A stretch of 64,000 nucleotides of DNA from Stagnihabitans tardus (GTDB lineage: Bacteria; Pseudomonadota; Alphaproteobacteria; Rhodobacterales; Rhodobacteraceae): NCBI RefSeq assembly GCF_009925085.1, contig NZ_JAABNR010000001.1:248001-312000 (forward strand). The letters run 5' to 3'. Of the stretch, positions 28,238 to 36,110 are shown piece by piece. Below the pieces are notes generated by a model, which was given only the letters and a program-made list of their open reading frames with translations, was not told the origin of the DNA and ran no database searches. The position numbers were made by a program, and so were the translations under genes. Position 1 is the first letter of the stretch. Each line of letters opens with the position of its first letter.

Positions 28238-28657
28238 ATGTCTGCGAAGATTCTCTGCCCGACGGATGGGACCGATCACTCGATGGTTGGGGTGGCCAAG
28301 GCGGCCGAGCTGGCGCGGCTGACGGCCAAGCCCCTGCGCTTTTGCGTGGTGAACATCGCCCATGGCGGGGTCAAGGGGCCTACGATCAGCCACTGGACGC
28401 CCGAACAGGTGCGCGAGATCCTGGACCTGGCCGTCACCAAGGCCAAGGGCTGCGGGGTTGCCGATGTCGACGGCATCGAGCTGATCGCCCGTGAGCCGGG
28501 CCCGGCCATCGTGGCCTATGCCGACCAGGAGGGCTTTGACCAGATCGTCATGGGCACCGGCGACAAGCACGGGATCAAGCGGCTGGTGCTGGGCTCGGTG
28601 GCCTCGGCCGTGGCGGGATCGGCGCATTGCTCGGTCCTGGTGGCGCGGGCCTCGTGA
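28238..28657 (+). CDS. universal stress protein (UspA family)
   Basis: A 139-residue single-domain Usp. It starts MSAKILCPTDGTDHS, the first strand and ATP-contacting Asp, and has the nucleotide loop GTGDKHGIKRLVLGSVA (G-x2-G-x9-G-S type, about 108-124). An AGGAG ribosome site precedes the ATG. The FNR-type box upstream suggests induction under oxygen limitation. The neighbouring convergent gene is a truncated haemoglobin, also a micro-oxic theme. Confidence 0.9.
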   Translation: MSAKILCPTDGTDHSMVGVAKAAELARLTAKPLRFCVVNIAHGGVKGPTISHWTPEQVREILDLAVTKAKGCGVADVDGIELIAREPGPAIVAYADQEGFDQIVMGTGDKHGIKRLVLGSVASAVAGSAHCSVLVARAS

Positions 28658-28663
28658 CCGGTG

Positions 28664-28712
28664 GGTTGGCACCCACCCTACGCCATCGGGTGTAGGGTGG
28701 GTGAAACCCACC
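28664..28712. repeat. REP-like double hairpin between convergent genes
   Basis: CACCCACCCTAC (28670-28681) pairs with GTAGGGTGGGTG (28692-28703), and each arm alone can also pair with its flank (GGTGGGT-TGGC-ACCCACC and GGTGGGT-GAA-ACCCACC). This GTAGGGTGGGTG motif resembles widespread REP-type palindromes. It probably serves as the shared 3' end of the usp and haemoglobin genes. Confidence 0.65.
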
Positions 28713-28718
28713 GCTGCC

Positions 28719-29096
28719 TTACGCATTCACCAAAGCCAGGGCCGCGCGGCGGAAGGCCTGACCGATCTGCGCAGCCTCTGCCCCGGGGATGGTCTCGGCC
28801 ATGGCGCGGTCCATGAGGCCAAGCCAGGCCTCGGCATCCTCCAGCCTGATCGCGACATGGGCATGGATCTCGCGGAGATTCATGTGCCCGTGGTGTTCCA
28901 GGTAATACCGCCGCCCACCGAAGAACCCCGAGAGGAAGTCGAAGGCCTCGGGGCGGACATGGGCCAGCCCATGGCCTTCGAGATGCATCTGCATGATCCG
29001 CGCGCCTTCGGGCGCGGTTTCCATCAGGTCGTAAAACCGTGTCACCATGGCGTGAAGCGCGGCCTCTCCGCCGATCCGGTCGATCATCGGGATCAC
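28719..29096 (-). CDS. group II truncated haemoglobin
   Basis: A 125-residue 2-over-2 globin. IDRIGGEAALHAMVTRFYDLM contains the B-helix Phe-Tyr pair; REIHAHVAI carries the proximal F8 histidine; DAEAWLGLMDRAM has the G8 tryptophan typical of group II. Such proteins bind O2 or NO. A GTG start at 29096 with GAGG 8 nt upstream is chosen; an in-frame start at 29138 would overlap the tdm stop. It lies 10 bp downstream of tdm on the same strand and may be cotranscribed with it. Confidence 0.85.
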   Translation of the reverse strand: MIPMIDRIGGEAALHAMVTRFYDLMETAPEGARIMQMHLEGHGLAHVRPEAFDFLSGFFGGRRYYLEHHGHMNLREIHAHVAIRLEDAEAWLGLMDRAMAETIPGAEAAQIGQAFRRAALALVNA

Positions 29097-29106
29097 GACA
29101 GAAGCC

Positions 29107-31467
29107 TCATGATTGGGGCCGCGTCTTCTTGGGATCATAGGCCGACAGCGTGGTCAAACGCCCCGGGAGCCGCTTTTGCTGGCCGTCCAGCTTGCCGACC
29201 TCGACCTCGGTTCCGGGCTCGGCATGGGCGGCGTCCATGCGCACCAGCGCGATTTGCTTGCCCAGAAGCGGCGAGCGCATGGCCGAGCAGACCTCTCCGA
29301 CCTGGGCGCGACCGATGTGGATACAGTCGCCATGGCCGATGTCGACGCTGGCCTCGACCTCCAGCCCCATGAACTTCCGCGCGGGGGTTTCCTTGCGGCG
29401 GATCAGCGCGTCGCGGCCGATGAAATCGTCGGGCTTGGACTTCAAGGGCACGGTGAAACCGATCCCGGCCTCGAAAGGATCGGTCTGGTCGGAGAAGTCA
29501 TAGCCCGCGAAGATCAGCCCGGCCTCGATCCGCACCATGTCCAGCGCAGCGAGCCCCATGGGCGTGACGCCCTGCCCGTGCACGGCCTGCCAGACGGCCA
29601 CGGCATCCTTGGGGTGACAGAAGATCTCATAGCCCAACTCGCCCGTATAGCCCGTGCGCGAGACGACCAGCGGCGCCCCCTCCGGCCCGCCGAGGCGGGC
29701 GACGGTGAAGCGGAACCAGCCCAGCTCCTCGATGGCGGTCTGCACCGGGGCGGTCCAGATGATCCGCTTCAAGATCTCGCGGCTCTCGGGCCCCTGGACG
29801 GCGATGTTGTGCAGCTGGTCGGTCGAAGACCGCACCATGACCTTCAAGCCCAGCTTCTCGGCCTGTTCGCGGATCCAGACCCCGCCGTAATCGTCGCCCC
29901 CGATCCAGCGGAACTGGTCGCGGCCAAGGCGGAACAGCGTGCCGTCGTCGATCATGCCGCCATGGGGATAGCACATGGCCGAATAGACCACCTGCCCCAC
30001 GGCCAGTTTCTTCACATCCCGCGTCAGGACCCATTGCATCAGCGCCTCGGCATCGGGGCCGGTCACCTCGAACTTCCGCAAGGGCGAGAGGTCGATCATG
30101 GCAGACCGTTGCCGGCAGGCCCAGTATTCGTCGATCGGGCTTTGATTGGCATAGGAATTGGCCAGCCAATAGCCGCGATACTCGCTGAAATTGCGGGTGA
30201 GCTTGGAGGTCTCGGGGTGGAAGGCGGTCTCTTGGGTCATGCGGGGGGCTGCCTCTGGCGTGGGGCGATAGGCGATCTGCCGCTTGAAGGGCTCGGCGCC
30301 GTCATAGATGCGGACATGGATATCCGACAGATACCAGCCATTCGCGGGCGAGGTGTCATCGGGACAGGAGGAGTTCACGCAGACAAGGTCGGTCAGCGCC
30401 CGCAGAAGGACATAGTCGCCCGGGCGGCTCCAGGGTTCGTCGGCGTAAAGCAAGCCATGGGCGTCGATCCCGGTGTTGAAGAAGAAGTTGACCGCCATCC
30501 AACCGGGGCGGGCCTCGACGCCATGGGGCGTCAGCGCGCCGTTGAAGTTGTCGGAACAGTTGGCATGGCCGGGATAGCCGATGTCGTCGTAATATTTCGC
30601 CGCGCAGGCCATGGCGAAGGCGTCGTGGCGGCCGACCGTGTCCTGGATGACCTCGACCAGGGGCTCCCAGTCCTGGTCGTAGTATTTGGCGTGCAGACCC
30701 GGGGAGCTATAGGCATGGCCCATGAAGGTGCGCGAGGTCGTCACGTCGAGCGGGCGTTGCAGGCCCTTGTCGAGTTTACGGGCGGAAAAGCATTGGAAAT
30801 CCGTGCATTGGCGGCCATCGACGTCGATGATCTGGATATAGTCCCCCGCCTTGACGTGATAGGCCTTTGCCGTGGCCGACTTGACCCGGACATCTTGCAG
30901 CGGATCGGCCAAGGGCTCTGGCAGGTCATGCAGCGCCGCCCAACCGGGATTGGCGCGCTTCAGGGTCAGGATCAGGGGGGTCAGGGTCGCTTGCGTGGCG
31001 GGCTCCATCGCGGCGCCGGGGGCTGCGAGGATCAGCCAGCCCTTCTGCTGCGCCGTAAAGGAGGCTTCGGCCTTCGCGGGGGTCTGTGGCCCGAAGAGCC
31101 GCAGGGACTTGGCGCGCCCAAGGTCGATGCCGCGCTTGGCGATGCCCTGCCGCAGCCGCGCCATGCCCGGGCCACCTGCCGTGATCAGGGCGCGCAGACC
31201 CTCTCCCTCCTGGTCGGTCCTGACGCCGATCACCGCGCCGTCGATGCGGCCCGCATGATCGGCGGCGAGAAGCTCGGCCTCCTGGCCGCCTTCGGGGTTC
31301 ATCACGGTCACCTGGTCACCCTGGTCCAGCTCGACCATGAGAGCCCCGCCGCCGGGGATCTCGTAACGCTCCACCCCCGAGCGGCGCTGCAGGTCGCGGG
31401 GGGTCAGAATCCGGCTGGGCTTTGGCGGGCCAGCGGTTACAGTCGGAAGATCGAGCATGGCGTTCAT
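29107..31467 (-). CDS. tdm: trimethylamine N-oxide demethylase (DUF1989 + GcvT)
   Basis: Converts TMAO to dimethylamine and formaldehyde, the formaldehyde being captured on tetrahydrofolate. The 786-residue fusion has a DUF1989-type N-terminal part (to about 390) with cysteines in DGRQCTDFQC, GHANCSDNFNG and NSSCPDD, which fit the metal site of Tdm. A GcvT-type folate domain begins near 400 (YWACRQRSAMIDLSPLRKFEV; SRTGYTGELGYEIF; GLAALDMVRIEAGLIF). Length and architecture match Methylocella/roseobacter Tdm; assignment is from memory, strengthened by tmm and dmm genes nearby. ATG 31467 is chosen over the frame's 31647 start. Divergent from a DMT permease 67 bp away. Confidence 0.85.
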   Translation of the reverse strand: MNAMLDLPTVTAGPPKPSRILTPRDLQRRSGVERYEIPGGGALMVELDQGDQVTVMNPEGGQEAELLAADHAGRIDGAVIGVRTDQEGEGLRALITAGGPGMARLRQGIAKRGIDLGRAKSLRLFGPQTPAKAEASFTAQQKGWLILAAPGAAMEPATQATLTPLILTLKRANPGWAALHDLPEPLADPLQDVRVKSATAKAYHVKAGDYIQIIDVDGRQCTDFQCFSARKLDKGLQRPLDVTTSRTFMGHAYSSPGLHAKYYDQDWEPLVEVIQDTVGRHDAFAMACAAKYYDDIGYPGHANCSDNFNGALTPHGVEARPGWMAVNFFFNTGIDAHGLLYADEPWSRPGDYVLLRALTDLVCVNSSCPDDTSPANGWYLSDIHVRIYDGAEPFKRQIAYRPTPEAAPRMTQETAFHPETSKLTRNFSEYRGYWLANSYANQSPIDEYWACRQRSAMIDLSPLRKFEVTGPDAEALMQWVLTRDVKKLAVGQVVYSAMCYPHGGMIDDGTLFRLGRDQFRWIGGDDYGGVWIREQAEKLGLKVMVRSSTDQLHNIAVQGPESREILKRIIWTAPVQTAIEELGWFRFTVARLGGPEGAPLVVSRTGYTGELGYEIFCHPKDAVAVWQAVHGQGVTPMGLAALDMVRIEAGLIFAGYDFSDQTDPFEAGIGFTVPLKSKPDDFIGRDALIRRKETPARKFMGLEVEASVDIGHGDCIHIGRAQVGEVCSAMRSPLLGKQIALVRMDAAHAEPGTEVEVGKLDGQQKRLPGRLTTLSAYDPKKTRPQS

Positions 31468-31534
31468 TGACCGGAAAATATGTTCACTGATAGCATAACA
31501 CGGGGTGAAAACCGCGCAAGCACAAGGAGGGGTC

Positions 31535-32371
31535 ATGCTGTCATTTCTGCTGGGTCTGGTGGCGGCCCTGGGCTGGGGGACGCATGACCTGATGGTGCGG
31601 CGCATCTCGCCGGGGGCGCGGGTTGGCCCGCAGATCGCCAGTGTCATGACCGTGGCGGCGCTGGTCGTCCTGCCCTTCGGCCTGGCCTGGGGTGATGCCT
31701 CGCGGCTGACGCTGGGGGCGGGGCTTTTTGCGGTGGGTTCGGGGGTCGCCTATTTCGCGGCCTCGCTCTGCCTCTATCACGCCTTCGCCCGGGCGCCTGC
31801 GCGGCTGGTGGCCCCCGTGATCGGCGCCTATCCCCTGCCCGCCCTGGTCTTTGCGGCGATGGCGGGGGTCTCGCTGGGCGCCTCGGACTGGATCGCCTCG
31901 GGGCTGATCGTGGCGGGGGTGGGGATCGTGGCGATCTTTGGCCACGAGGGCGGGGCGGCGCAGAGGGGCGCCCTGCCGCTGGCGGTGCTGGCCTGCCTTG
32001 GCATGGCCACGGCCTTTGCCCTGGGCCACCAGGCGACCGAGGCCCTGGACCCTTACCTCGCCCCCACCATTGCACGTTGTGCAAGCGCAGCAACGGCCTT
32101 GGGGCTCCTGATGCTGCACCCCGCGGGGGTGCGTGCTGCACTGCGGCAATTTCCGACCCTGGCGGCGATGGGCGTGCTGGACGGCGTGGCCCTGACGGCG
32201 GTTCTTGCGGCCGGAGCCCTGCCGATGGCGATCTATGCCTCGGTGGTTTCGTCGCTGTTCGGGATGGTGACGGTGCTTTTGGCCTGGGCGGTCCTGGGCG
32301 AGAAAGTCACGCTGAAACAAGGGGCCGGGATCGGGCTGGTCTTTGCGGGACTGGGGCTCTTGTCGCTTTGA
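31535..32371 (+). CDS. EamA/DMT-superfamily permease
   Basis: A 278-residue, ten-helix drug/metabolite transporter made of two EamA repeats. MLSFLLGLVAALGWGTHDLMVRR opens repeat 1 and AVLACLGMATAFALGHQATEA opens repeat 2. The start at 31535 is set by AAGGAGG 5 nt upstream. It diverges from tdm and converges on the araC/dmm operon, so it may export or import an intermediate of methylamine metabolism, but DMT proteins cannot be assigned a substrate by sequence. Confidence 0.8.
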   Translation: MLSFLLGLVAALGWGTHDLMVRRISPGARVGPQIASVMTVAALVVLPFGLAWGDASRLTLGAGLFAVGSGVAYFAASLCLYHAFARAPARLVAPVIGAYPLPALVFAAMAGVSLGASDWIASGLIVAGVGIVAIFGHEGGAAQRGALPLAVLACLGMATAFALGHQATEALDPYLAPTIARCASAATALGLLMLHPAGVRAALRQFPTLAAMGVLDGVALTAVLAAGALPMAIYASVVSSLFGMVTVLLAWAVLGEKVTLKQGAGIGLVFAGLGLLSL

Positions 32372-32383
32372 GGGGGGCGCAAA

Positions 32384-32401
32384 CCCGGGGTATACCCCGG
32401 G
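32384..32401. repeat. CCCGGGGTATACCCCGGG palindrome
   Basis: A perfect 18-bp palindrome between convergent genes. Near copies are at 42432-42449 (centre TAAA) and 3163-3184 (degenerate), and a half copy at 43244-43257 spans the stop codons of two convergent genes. All carry GTAGCCCGGGGT or GGGCTACGC flanks, so this is one repeat family. Confidence 0.7.
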
Positions 32402-32432
32402 CTACGCGGCGGGGCGGGAGCGTCATTGGGTG

Positions 32433-33422
32433 TTACGGGGTCATCAGCCCCCGGCTGGCCAGGGCCTTGCGGTCGTCGCGCGGGCTCAGGCCGAAGACCG
32501 CCGCATAGTCCCGCGCCATCAAGTCGGCGCGCGGATAGCCCACCGAGGCCGCGATCTCGGTCAGGCTCTCGTCGGAATAGAGCACCCTTTGCCGGGCCTT
32601 GGTCAGCCGCAACTGGCGGTAATAGCGCAAGGGGCTCTGCCCGGTCTCGCGCTTGAAGAGGCGCTCGAAATGGCGCGGGCTCATGTCCAGCGCCTCGGCC
32701 ACTTGCGGAATGCGCAGCGGCTCGTCGACATGGGCATCGAAAAGCCGCAGCGCCTCGCGGATCGCACGCGGCAGCGCATCGGCGGTGGCGGGCGCCCCCT
32801 GGACGGGGACCTTCTGGCGGGCGTGATCCTCGCGCACGGAGGGGTGCTGGAACCAGCAGGCGACCTCGGTCATGACCTGGGGGCCAAGGCGCTCCTCGAC
32901 CAGCCGCAGCATCAGGTCGAAGACCGCCCCCGCGCCGGCGGCCGTGAACCGCCTGCGGTCGCGGGTGATGACGGCGGCCTCTGCCGTCACGGCGGGGAAC
33001 TCGGCCTTGAAGGCGCTGTCATAGCACCAATGGACCGAGGCGCGGTGACCGCCCATGACCCCGGCCCGGGCCAGCGGAAAGACCCCGCCCGAAAAGCCGC
33101 CCAGAACCACACCCTCGCGGTCGAGCCTGCGGATCGTGGCAGGCGTCCGGGGCGAGGCAAAGCCCGCATCGGGCGGCGCCAGGAGGTAAAGCTGGTCCAG
33201 GTCTCCGGCCCGGTCCAGCCTGCGGTCGGGCATGAAGATGACCTCGGCCGATGAGCGCACCGGGTCGCTCGTCTCGCCCAGCAGGAGCCAGCGGAAGGCG
33301 CGGCGGCCGGTGATCTCGTTGGCCGCGCGCAGGGGTTCGATGGCCTGGGTCAGGCAGGCCATGGGAAAGCCCGGGAACATCAGGAAGCCCAAGGTCAGGG
33401 GCTGGATCCCGGGCGCGTTCAT
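32433..33422 (-). CDS. GlxA-family AraC-type transcriptional regulator
   Basis: A 329-residue regulator. An N-terminal DJ-1/PfpI-like domain (LTLGFLMFPGFPMACLTQAIEPLRAAN to about 190) is followed by an AraC DNA-binding domain (RIPQVAEALDMSPRHFERLFKRE; SLTEIAASVGYPRADLMARDYA). This GlxA architecture includes GbdR and CdhR, which govern quaternary-amine catabolism. The ATG lies 1 bp past the dmmA stop, so it is cotranscribed with the dmm genes and is the likely local activator. The C-terminus FGLSPRDDRKALASRGL is conventional. Confidence 0.88.
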   Translation of the reverse strand: MNAPGIQPLTLGFLMFPGFPMACLTQAIEPLRAANEITGRRAFRWLLLGETSDPVRSSAEVIFMPDRRLDRAGDLDQLYLLAPPDAGFASPRTPATIRRLDREGVVLGGFSGGVFPLARAGVMGGHRASVHWCYDSAFKAEFPAVTAEAAVITRDRRRFTAAGAGAVFDLMLRLVEERLGPQVMTEVACWFQHPSVREDHARQKVPVQGAPATADALPRAIREALRLFDAHVDEPLRIPQVAEALDMSPRHFERLFKRETGQSPLRYYRQLRLTKARQRVLYSDESLTEIAASVGYPRADLMARDYAAVFGLSPRDDRKALASRGLMTP

Positions 33423-33423
33423 C

Positions 33424-34488
33424 TCAATCCTCGGGCCAGATGCCGGGCGAGGTCGGGGCGCCGTCGTCATATTTCGACAGCCATTCCACCATGGCATCGC
33501 GGTTGCGCAGGAAGCCCTTGTAGGCCGCGAGGTCCGGATGCAGGTCGCGCACCACGCGGTGCAGGCGGCGGCCCCATTTCGGCACGGTCACCAGGTCCTG
33601 GAAGGAGCCGAGGTAGGCGCGGATCGAAAAGGCGATGGCATTGGAGCGCGGCAGGCGGAAGAGCGATTGCAGCTCGACCCGCAGATGCTGCTTGGCGCCG
33701 AGATTGGCTTGGGTCAGCGTGGTCTTGGACGGGCCCCATTCCGGATAGGTCTCGGGCGCGGTGTCCAAGAGGGGATTGACCGTCATGGTCCAGTTGAAGC
33801 GCCGCACTGGCGCACCGTGTTGAAGTTTCAGAAGAAACTTCAAGGCGCGGTCGAAGATCCCCTTCTCATGCGCCAGGGGCACCGGGGCATGCCATTCGAA
33901 GAAGTTCATGCCGATGTCGAAATCGAGGCTCCAGTCGGCCTGGGTCGTCACCATCCCGGCATCGACCCACAGATTGCCATCCCGTTCGTCCTGCAGCGTG
34001 AAATCACCCTGCATCTGGCGGGTGATATATTCCATCGGCCCATAGGGCAGCGTCGAAGGATCGAGGAAGGTGAAGCGCTGGTCGATGCCGAGCGGCTTGT
34101 TCACCCAATGCCAGTCATTGCCCGAACGCTCCAGCGTGAACCACTGCGGATAGTCGCGGCTCAGGCTCTCCATGATGAGCTCCACGAGGTCCCAACCCGC
34201 CAGCTCCATATGCGGCAGGCTCTGGCAGCGCAGCGGATCGCGGGCCAGGACCCGCGCCCGGTCGCGCATCTCGCTGACGTAATGCTCGTCGATGTCGAAA
34301 GCGTGTTCCAGCACCGAGCCGGGGCGGGTCGGGACATGGGGCTCGATATTGACCGAATACATGTATTGGTCACGGTCGAAGGGGAAGGGAAAGCGGCGGA
34401 CGGCGCTTGGGCTGTTGGCGAAGGTGAAATCGCCGACGAAGGTCTCGTCCTTGAAGAAGCCGCCAAAGTCGGGTTTCAGATCCAGCAT
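33424..34488 (-). CDS. dmmA: dimethylamine monooxygenase, haem (DUF3445) subunit
   Basis: Catalytic haem-dependent oxidative N-demethylase subunit, which converts dimethylamine to methylamine and formaldehyde with electrons from DmmB. The 354-residue product is a DUF3445 protein: AVRRFPFPFDRDQYMYSVNI, QSLPHMELAGWDLVELIM, WVNKPLGIDQRFTF and RVELQSLFRLPRSNAIAFSIR are family blocks. It is preceded 3 bp upstream by dmmB and followed immediately by the araC gene. The assignment comes from family plus the full dmmDCBA set; order is D, C, B, A with C and B overlapping. Confidence 0.88.
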   Translation of the reverse strand: MLDLKPDFGGFFKDETFVGDFTFANSPSAVRRFPFPFDRDQYMYSVNIEPHVPTRPGSVLEHAFDIDEHYVSEMRDRARVLARDPLRCQSLPHMELAGWDLVELIMESLSRDYPQWFTLERSGNDWHWVNKPLGIDQRFTFLDPSTLPYGPMEYITRQMQGDFTLQDERDGNLWVDAGMVTTQADWSLDFDIGMNFFEWHAPVPLAHEKGIFDRALKFLLKLQHGAPVRRFNWTMTVNPLLDTAPETYPEWGPSKTTLTQANLGAKQHLRVELQSLFRLPRSNAIAFSIRAYLGSFQDLVTVPKWGRRLHRVVRDLHPDLAAYKGFLRNRDAMVEWLSKYDDGAPTSPGIWPED

Positions 34489-34491
34489 GGG

Positions 34492-35439
34492 TTACCTTTC
34501 GATCGCAAGAGAGCGGCCTTCGAAGCGGCTCACGCAGGGCATGATCTTGGAATTGCTGGCCTTTTCCTCGTCGGTCAGCCAGTGGTCGCGGTGCAGGATC
34601 TGGCCCTCGGCCTTGACGACCTGACATTCGCATTGCCCGCAGGCCCCGCCCCGGCAGAGATAGGGCGCATCGACGCCATTGGCCTCCATCGCTTCCAGGA
34701 GGCTTTGGTGGCTGGGGACATGGATCGTCTTGCCCGTCAGGGTCAGTTCCACGTCGAAGGGCGCGCCGGGCTGGGGCGCGGTGAATTCCTCGAAATGGAC
34801 GGAGTGTTCGGGCAGGCCCAGCTCGGCCGCCGTGGCGCGGACCCAGGAGAGCATCCCCTTCGGGCCGCAGCAATAGACATGGGTGCCAAGCGGCTGTCGC
34901 GCGAGCAGATCGCGCAGCGGAATGAAGGACTTGAGGTCGTCATAGTAGAAATGCACCGGCCCCTTGAGCTGGTCGCCATAGGCGCAAAGCGCGGGGTTGC
35001 GGGTGGCGTAATGCAGCTCCCACTTGGCGCCGATATGGGAAAGCTGGTGGATCATCGCCTTGAAGGGCGTGATGCCGATGCCGCCCGCCAGGAAGAGATG
35101 CTTCTTCGCCCGGCCATCCAGCGGGAAAAGGTTCACCGGGTGAGAGATCACCATCTCCATCCCCGGGGAGACGTGACGGTGCATGTATATCGACCCGCCC
35201 CGCCCGGCGTCATCGCGGCGCACGGTGATCTCATAGCCCGTCCGGTCCTCCGGGTCGCCGGAAAGCGAATAGGGGTTCATCCGGCGGGTGCCATGGTCCT
35301 CCATCTCGACGACCACATGGGCGCCGCCGGAAAAGGCGGGCAGCAAGCCGCCATCGCGGGCGACGAAACGGAAGCGGGTGATCAGGTCGTTGATCTTCTC
35401 GACCTCGGCGACCCGCACCAGAAGCTTGGCGACGCTCAT
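34492..35439 (-). CDS. dmmB: dimethylamine monooxygenase, flavin/2Fe-2S reductase subunit
   Basis: A 315-residue phthalate-dioxygenase-reductase-type protein: an FMN/FAD domain (HGTRRMNPYSLSG), an NAD domain (LFLAGGIGITPFKAMIHQL) and a C-terminal plant-type ferredoxin with cysteines in LCRGGACGQCECQV and MPCVSR. It passes electrons from NAD(P)H to DmmA. The ATG overlaps the dmmC TGA (ATGA), which rules out the longer upstream frame. Confidence 0.88.
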   Translation of the reverse strand: MSVAKLLVRVAEVEKINDLITRFRFVARDGGLLPAFSGGAHVVVEMEDHGTRRMNPYSLSGDPEDRTGYEITVRRDDAGRGGSIYMHRHVSPGMEMVISHPVNLFPLDGRAKKHLFLAGGIGITPFKAMIHQLSHIGAKWELHYATRNPALCAYGDQLKGPVHFYYDDLKSFIPLRDLLARQPLGTHVYCCGPKGMLSWVRATAAELGLPEHSVHFEEFTAPQPGAPFDVELTLTGKTIHVPSHQSLLEAMEANGVDAPYLCRGGACGQCECQVVKAEGQILHRDHWLTDEEKASNSKIMPCVSRFEGRSLAIER

Positions 35440-36035
35440 GCGAATTTCTCCACCGGCGGGGGGATGTTGCCGGGCTCTTCGGCGTCGATGCAGACGCCCT
35501 GGAAGGCCGCGAGGCGGCGCGAGTAATGGTCGCGCACGAAAAGATGCAACCCGCAATGGCTGCACTGGAAGGGATCGGTGCGCACATTCTCGGTCACGCC
35601 CTTGCAATGGACGCATTGCACGCGCCGGACGGTCGAGCCGCGATGCTCTTTCTGGATGTCCTGGTGCGGCACGCCTTGCGCCATCAGGTCGCGCTCGGCC
35701 TGACCGATCAGCCCCTCCGACCCCGCGAGATAGCACTGCGTCCCCGCCTTGGCGTCCAGAAGCACCCGCGCGAGGCGAAACAGCAGCGTCGGCACCGAGG
35801 CCGCCCTCTGCGCCTGGGCCGCGCCAAGACCCGCGATCACCGCCCAGTCATCGGTCCCATTCGGCCCCGGCGTGTAAAGCACATGGGCCCGTTCCGCGAT
35901 CCCGGGACCCGAGGCGAAGAGGTCGGCAACGGCCCCTGCCCCCTCTCCATCGGCAATGATCAGATGCGCCTGCCCCGGGCGCGGGGACAGGACACCATAG
36001 ACAGGTCGGCTCTTGATCGAGGGCGGGAAGCTCAT
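35436..36035 (-). CDS. dmmC: dimethylamine monooxygenase subunit DmmC
   Basis: A 199-residue protein matching the small third Dmm subunit. SRPVYGVLSPRPGQAHLIIA opens it; the C-terminal half carries a zinc-ribbon-like CVHCKG-x9-CSHCG (about 149-167), then VRDHYSRRLAAFQGVC. Its job in the complex is not settled; an electron-transfer or assembly role is inferred. The ATG at 36035 is preferred to a TTG at 36059, because the intervening DNA is part of a CAAATA repeat (36043-36067) also found in gene-free regions. Overlaps dmmB by 4 bp. Confidence 0.82.
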   Translation of the reverse strand: MSFPPSIKSRPVYGVLSPRPGQAHLIIADGEGAGAVADLFASGPGIAERAHVLYTPGPNGTDDWAVIAGLGAAQAQRAASVPTLLFRLARVLLDAKAGTQCYLAGSEGLIGQAERDLMAQGVPHQDIQKEHRGSTVRRVQCVHCKGVTENVRTDPFQCSHCGLHLFVRDHYSRRLAAFQGVCIDAEEPGNIPPPVEKFA

Positions 36036-36042
36036 CTTTCGT

Positions 36043-36067
36043 CTTTCATCTTGGCTCAAATACTCCC
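36043..36067 (+). repeat. CAAATA element between dmmD and dmmC
   Basis: CTTTCATCTTGGCTCAAATACTCC on the plus strand, followed by CGCCGGAGG. One of 12 copies in the window, and one of the three not between convergent genes. It would be transcribed as leader of dmmC. Confidence 0.7.
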
Positions 36068-36110
36068 GCCGGAGGCGCAGCGTCGCGCCCGCGCGCCCCC
36101 GGCAGTCTGG

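Noticed and set aside
29113-31470. 785-codon open frame antisense to tdm
   Set aside because: Shadow of the demethylase gene with no recognisable domain and no ribosome site.
36036-36059. TTG start of dmmC at 36059 adding eight residues
   Set aside because: The extra codons are part of a CAAATA repeat also found in non-coding gaps; the ATG at 36035 begins the conserved protein.
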